Source of the DNA: Marinobacter daepoensis DSM 16072
Lineage (GTDB): Bacteria > Pseudomonadota > Gammaproteobacteria > Pseudomonadales > Oleiphilaceae
NCBI RefSeq assembly: GCF_000421165.1
Contig: NZ_ATWI01000008.1
Coordinates: 753,385 to 817,384 of the forward strand
Length of the DNA stretch: 64,000 bases
Direction: 5' to 3'
This document shows, one piece after another, positions 60,072-64,000 of this stretch (position 1 is the first letter of the stretch; every line of letters begins with the position of its first letter). Both the position numbers and the translations under genes were made by a program. A model generated the notes under the pieces. It saw only the letters and a program-made list of their open reading frames with translations. It made no database searches and was not told the origin of the DNA.

Positions 60072-61463
60072 TTAGTCTTTCAAGGCCTGAAACCTGGCAA
60101 TAGCCTCTTTTCGACTCTCTTTCAAATCGACGATTGGGCGAGGATAGCCTTTTGGAATAACGGCCCCCGCTGACGGGTCGTGAATCCGCTTATTATCCAG
60201 CGTTGCCAATTCCGGTACCCATTGGCGAATGAATTCACCTTTCGGATCAAACCGTTCACTCTGGGTCACCGGATTGAACACCCTGAAATAGGGCGCCGCA
60301 TCAGTGCCAGTTGAGGCGCTCCATTGCCAGCCCCCGTTGTTCGACGCCAGAAAACCATCCACCAGGTTCTGCATGAACCAGGCCTCGCCCAGTCGCCAGT
60401 CGATAAACAGATTCTTGGTCAGGAACATGGCGGTGATCATTCTCAGCCGGTTGTGCATCCAGCCTGTTGTGCGGAGTTGCCGCATGGCCGCATCCACTAT
60501 CGGTATCCCGGTCTGCCCTTCCTTCCAGGCCTTGTAGTTTTCGCCCGGCGAGTTCCATTTCAGCGCTTCGGTCTCCGGCTTGAAGGCGCGGTGCATGCTT
60601 ACCCGGGGGTAGTGATAAAGAATATGAATGTAAAAATCCCGCCAGGCGATCTCGTTCACCCAGGTATTCAGCCCGTCGCCACTGATCCCGCTGTGCCGCG
60701 CAGCGATCAGACACTGGCGGCCGGACAGAACGCCGCTGGCCAGATAAGGAGACAGCAGGCTGGTGCCATCCAGGGCAGGGAAGTCTCTGTTGTTTTTGTA
60801 GTCGGTGACCTGCTGGGCCAGAAAGGTATCGAGTTGATTATGCGCCGCGGCCTCTCCGGTCGAGACCAGTGGCTCCGGCGCGCTGGCAAAGGGGGCTGGC
60901 AGGGTGTCTGTTTGCTCGGGTTCAACGGCACTGGCCACGGCCGTTGGCCTTGGGTGCAGGGTGGGCCCGGCTTCTTCGATCCAGCTGCGCCAGCGACGTG
61001 AGAACGGCGTAAATACGGAGTAGGGTTCGTTCTGCTGGGTCAGAACCGTGCCCACAGGGGCAACGGTCTGGTCACGGTATTTGTTTACGGAAATACCAAG
61101 GTCCGCCAACGTCTGTCGCAGGGCTTTGTCTCTGCGGCGTTCGTTGAGGCCGTACTCTTCGTTGAAGTGAAGTTCTGAGACGTTGTGTTGCTGGCAGAAC
61201 TGTACGAGCGCCCCGATGCCATCCTCGAAGCGATGGGCCGACAGAAATGTCAGGGAAATACCGAGCCTGGCCAGTTCTCTGGCCACTGCGTTGGCGTTCT
61301 CAAGAACAAACCGAACCCGGGCTGCTGACCAGTCGTGGTCTTGCCACTGTTGCGGTGTAACTACGAAGCAGGCTCGCACAGGGCTCCCGGCCTGGCAGGC
61401 CGCCGTCAGGGCCGGGTTGTCTGCCAGACGAAGGTCGTTACGGAACCATACCAGTTGAGTCAT
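60072..61463 (-). CDS. phrB: Deoxyribodipyrimidine photolyase
   Basis: This flavoprotein repairs cyclobutane pyrimidine dimers using blue light. The 463-residue product has the N-terminal antenna domain (TQLVWFRNDLRLADNPALTAA) and the FAD-binding domain. The latter includes WVNEIAWRDFYIHIL, MRQLRTTGWMHNRLRMI, and the class I signature WQWSASTGTDAAPYFRVFNP. It is convergent with moeB at a distance of 27 bp and transcribed alone. No cofactor synthesis gene is nearby, so the antenna (folate or deazaflavin) is unknown. Confidence 0.95.
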   Translation of the reverse strand: MTQLVWFRNDLRLADNPALTAACQAGSPVRACFVVTPQQWQDHDWSAARVRFVLENANAVARELARLGISLTFLSAHRFEDGIGALVQFCQQHNVSELHFNEEYGLNERRRDKALRQTLADLGISVNKYRDQTVAPVGTVLTQQNEPYSVFTPFSRRWRSWIEEAGPTLHPRPTAVASAVEPEQTDTLPAPFASAPEPLVSTGEAAAHNQLDTFLAQQVTDYKNNRDFPALDGTSLLSPYLASGVLSGRQCLIAARHSGISGDGLNTWVNEIAWRDFYIHILYHYPRVSMHRAFKPETEALKWNSPGENYKAWKEGQTGIPIVDAAMRQLRTTGWMHNRLRMITAMFLTKNLFIDWRLGEAWFMQNLVDGFLASNNGGWQWSASTGTDAAPYFRVFNPVTQSERFDPKGEFIRQWVPELATLDNKRIHDPSAGAVIPKGYPRPIVDLKESRKEAIARFQALKD

Positions 61464-61614
61464 AGTGGCATCCTGCTTGTATCTGAGTGCACGTAGGGGT
61501 AAATACAGCCAAAAAAATCATAGGTTTGTATATTCGCTGAGACTACCGGATTGGATTATAGTTAACGCTTGCAGCCGCTGAATTCTGCTGACCAAAAGGA
61601 GTCGTTCTGCAGGC

Positions 61615-62436
61615 ATGACCGAGCAACCTGAAAGTCCGCGAGAAGGTGTCTGGACGCACCCCTATCATCTGACATCCGGCCAGACCCAACAACACCAGAT
61701 TGGCCATGTCCGGCTATGGATTACCTTGCTGGATCAGGAGTGGCAGATCCGGGAGGAGCGGCTGGTGGTTACCGGTAACGGGGCCGATCCTCTCGAGTGG
61801 CAGGCAACGCTGGGGCACACACTGCCGTCGGCCGAGATACCGGTACAACGTTTTATCCGGGCCGCCGACAACGGTGTGGTTCAGTTTTATCCGGCCATGG
61901 CGAGCCTGCCAACGGTTATTCGTCCTTTTCAGCCACTGACGATACCGGCGGGCGGCCGCTGTCTTCTTTATGTCGGTACTGCGCTCTGGATGAAAATCTG
62001 TGTAGGAAAAGGTAAAACCGAGCTGACGGAGATTCCGTTGGCGACGCCATCCATGACCTGGCTGGGCCGGAATACCATGGAGGGAGAGTTGTGCTATGCC
62101 TCGTCCACCTATGGTCGACTGGCGCTGGAAGCGGTGCCCAAACGGCCCTGGAGAGCGGTCACCCCGGTCACCATCATTAATCGGGGTGAGCAGGCTCTGT
62201 TGCTGGACCGGTTCAGCCTGCCGACTCCGCTGTTATCGCTGTATCAGAATGAGCGTGGCCAGCTCTGGACGCCGGGTGTGACGGTAGAGTGTGAGACTGA
62301 TATGAATTCTGCCAGCCTGCATATGGAGCGATCAGTGCCGGAGAGTGCCGGCCTGTGCCATCTGGTGTCGCCCGCCCGACAGACGATGGCAAAGGGTCGT
62401 CGGTTGGTCAGGGCGTTTGACCGCATGTTTGGTTAA
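61615..62436 (+). CDS. DUF432-like protein next to an MscS channel
   Basis: The 273-residue product has no signal peptide or membrane helix. The frame reads as beta-rich, with PSAEIPVQRFIRAADNGVVQFYP and TIPAGGRCLLYVGTALWMK as its clearest blocks. I associate it with the DUF432 family mainly because members of that family are often encoded just before a mechanosensitive channel, as here. AAGGAG lies 13 bp before ATG 61615. Its role is unknown; a cytosolic partner of the channel is a reasonable guess. Confidence 0.65.
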   Translation: MTEQPESPREGVWTHPYHLTSGQTQQHQIGHVRLWITLLDQEWQIREERLVVTGNGADPLEWQATLGHTLPSAEIPVQRFIRAADNGVVQFYPAMASLPTVIRPFQPLTIPAGGRCLLYVGTALWMKICVGKGKTELTEIPLATPSMTWLGRNTMEGELCYASSTYGRLALEAVPKRPWRAVTPVTIINRGEQALLLDRFSLPTPLLSLYQNERGQLWTPGVTVECETDMNSASLHMERSVPESAGLCHLVSPARQTMAKGRRLVRAFDRMFG

Positions 62437-62456
62437 CCGGGCAAGGAGCGACTGCG

Positions 62457-63344
62457 TTGATTGAGGCGATTGAGACCACCTTCATACAATTGATCAATGG
62501 GATTGCCTGGGGACAATGGCTGGCAGCGGGTTTTTTACTGGTGCTGGGGATCTTCCTGGGGACCATGTTGGCCCGAAGTGTTGGCCGGTTGGCCGAGAAA
62601 CGTGTTTCCCGACACCATCAGGTGCTGATTCGACGCCTGGTGTTTTACCTTGTCTTCCTGCTGTTCGCCGTTGCGGCATTACGGGAAGCCGGGTTCTCTC
62701 TGGATGTAGTACTCGGGGCGGCAGGGATTCTGACGGTGGCCGTTGGTTTCGCCTCTCAGACGTCGGCATCCAACATTATCAGCGGCCTGTTTCTGGTTAT
62801 GGAGCGGCCGTTCGAGATCGGGGATGTCATTGAGGCAGACGCCACGATCGGGGAAGTGGTTGCCATTGACTTGCTGAGCGTGAAATTGAGAACGCCAGAC
62901 AATCTGTATGTCCGTATTCCGAATGAAACCCTGATCAAGACCCGTGTCGTAAACCGGTCCCGGTTTCCGATCCGCCGAATCGATCTTGTCATTGGTATCG
63001 CATACGCTGAAGATGTGGAGCGAATAAGGGATCTTTTGCTGGGATTGGCCGATGCCAACCCTCATTGTCTGGAAGAGCCAAAGCCTTTTGTGCTGGTGAC
63101 CGGTTTTGGCCCGTCGTCTGTGGACCTGCAGTTTTCCTTCTGGGTGGCTCGTGATGACTTCCTGGAAGGTCGGGGCGGCATGATGGTCGCCATCAAGAAG
63201 GCGCTGGATGAAGCCGGTATCGAAATACCCTTCCCGCACACCAGTGTCTATGCCGGCAGTCATTCTGAGCCTTTCCGGATACAGCTTGTGGGCTCGGAAC
63301 AAACGCAAGAAAAGGAACCACCGGATGTCGACCGAAAAACCTGA
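62457..63344 (+). CDS. MscS-family mechanosensitive channel
   Basis: MscS channels open under membrane tension to release solutes on osmotic down-shock. The 295-residue product has three membrane helices. The pore-lining TM3 segment is rich in alanine and glycine ([30 protein letters not shown]), followed by the beta domain ([14 protein letters not shown]). The start is a TTG with AAGGAG about 8 bp upstream. It lies 20 bp after the DUF432-like gene, and its last 20 bases overlap the zinc protease gene. Confidence 0.9.
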   Translation: MIEAIETTFIQLINGIAWGQWLAAGFLLVLGIFLGTMLARSVGRLAEKRVSRHHQVLIRRLVFYLVFLLFAVAALREAGFSLDVVLGAAGILTVAVGFASQTSASNIISGLFLVMERPFEIGDVIEADATIGEVVAIDLLSVKLRTPDNLYVRIPNETLIKTRVVNRSRFPIRRIDLVIGIAYAEDVERIRDLLLGLADANPHCLEEPKPFVLVTGFGPSSVDLQFSFWVARDDFLEGRGGMMVAIKKALDEAGIEIPFPHTSVYAGSHSEPFRIQLVGSEQTQEKEPPDVDRKT

Positions 63345-63816
63345 AGTTACCCAAACCGTTGCCCCTGATAATGCTGACCATAAAGTCTGCCTGGGGTGGC
63401 GGGAATGGGTGGCGCTGCCTGATCTGGGGATTCCGCGTATCAAGGCGAAAGTTGATACCGGCGCGCGGACCTCCTGTCTGCATACCTTCCGGACGGAACC
63501 GTACACAGAGAATGGTGAACGCCGGGTGAAATTCTGGGTGCATCCGGTGCAGAACGATCTGCATCACGTGGTGGAGTGTGATGCCCGGGTTCTGGACGAG
63601 CGCACGGTATCTGATTCCGGCGGACACAAGGAGCTGCGACTGGTGGTAGAAACCAGCATCGTGCTGGGGGATCACCGCTGGCCGATTGAAATGACACTGA
63701 CCAACCGGGATTCGATGCGATTCCGGATGTTGCTGGGGCGCACCGCTATGGCTGGGCGCACCGTGGTATACCCTGAAGCTTCTTATCTTGCCGGTGAGCC
63801 GGCACCAAGGAACTGA
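63325..63816 (+). CDS. RimK-associated ATP-dependent zinc protease-like protein
   Basis: Members of this family (RimB/DUF785) are small retropepsin-like proteins often encoded beside RimK. The 163-residue product has the aspartic-type motif VDTGARTS (about residues 44-51) and LGRTAMAGR near the C-terminus, as in the family; the name ATP-dependent zinc protease is an annotation convention. ATG 63325 was chosen since longer frames lie inside the channel gene. rimK starts 2 bp after it. In Pseudomonas RimB was reported to act together with RimK in ribosome modification. Confidence 0.85.
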   Translation: MSTEKPEVTQTVAPDNADHKVCLGWREWVALPDLGIPRIKAKVDTGARTSCLHTFRTEPYTENGERRVKFWVHPVQNDLHHVVECDARVLDERTVSDSGGHKELRLVVETSIVLGDHRWPIEMTLTNRDSMRFRMLLGRTAMAGRTVVYPEASYLAGEPAPRN

Positions 63817-63818
63817 TT

Positions 63819-64000
63819 ATGAAAATTGCGGTATTGTCGCGAAACCGTCACCTGTACTCGACCCGGAGACTGGTGGAAGAGGGGCTGAACCGTGGCCATG
63901 AAGTGAAGGTCATCGACTGTCTGCACTGTTCCATGAACATCACCTCTGCTGATCCGAAAATCCATTATCACGAGGAAGTGCTGGAAGATTTTGATGTGGT
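63819..64000 (+). CDS. rimK: Ribosomal protein S6--L-glutamate ligase RimK (partial, cut by window end)
   Basis: RimK is an ATP-grasp ligase that adds glutamates to the C-terminus of ribosomal protein S6. Only the first 60 residues are in the window: [19 protein letters not shown] and [17 protein letters not shown] match the N-terminal domain of E. coli RimK closely. The ATP-grasp domain lies beyond position 64000. It begins 2 bp after the zinc protease gene. Confidence 0.92.
   Translation, partial: MKIAVLSRNRHLYSTRRLVEEGLNRGHEVKVIDCLHCSMNITSADPKIHYHEEVLEDFDV

Noticed and set aside
1..64000. CRISPR arrays, insertion sequences, prophage genes
   Set aside because: No regularly spaced direct repeats, transposase, integrase or phage structural motifs were seen, and no tRNA is flanked by an obvious att duplication.

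Overview
The window is a contiguous piece of a gammaproteobacterial chromosome that looks like Marinobacter or a close relative. The evidence is the gene orders proA-nadD-rsfS-rlmH-mrdA-rodA-rlpA-dacA and lolB-ispE-tRNA(Gln)-prs-rplY-pth-ychF, an Anr/FNR-type regulator, a PPi-dependent phosphofructokinase and fairly GC-rich codons. The genus is inferred, since no rRNA gene is present. No insertion sequence, prophage, integrase or CRISPR array was seen. Coding density is high and codon use looks even.

Layout. 1-9.2 kb: proline and NAD synthesis, ribosome silencing, rRNA methylation, and a cell-elongation cluster (PBP2, RodA, RlpA, PBP5-like DacA) ending in ybeD-lipB. 9.2-20.8 kb: single genes (AarF-type kinase, YqaA, a chemoreceptor, glutaredoxin, PPi-PFK, Mpl, UbiX, a long-chain-type acyl-CoA dehydrogenase, a large lipoprotein). 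20.9-29.4 kb: tRNA-Leu(CAG), RNase R-RlmB, the rpsF-rpsR-membrane protein-rplI operon, then dnaB-alr. 29.3-42 kb: an RmlD-like reductase, Anr with an Anr box over its own promoter, RbgA, a Spy/CpxP-like protein, an RND/MMPL exporter, LipA, MetY, an EstB-like hydrolase, two orphan solute-binding-like proteins and a PACE-type efflux protein. 42.2-44.2 kb: a second chemoreceptor and tRNA-Met.

44.4-48.9 kb is the least ordinary part. A four-gene operon (uncharacterised protein, MglA/CvnD-like small GTPase, two Roadblock/LC7 proteins) runs convergently towards a protein that joins a kinase-like N-terminal region to a calcineurin-type phosphoesterase. This is the best candidate for a poorly described signalling system.

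48.9-56 kb is the ychF-pth-rplY-prs-tRNA(Gln)-ispE-lolB-TPR lipoprotein block on the minus strand. It faces away from the divergent hemA-prfA-prmC-moeB operon (56-60 kb). A photolyase, a DUF432-like protein with an MscS channel, a RimK-associated zinc protease and the start of rimK close the window. RimK's known substrate, ribosomal protein S6, is also encoded here (24.7 kb) and has an acidic tail ending in glutamates.
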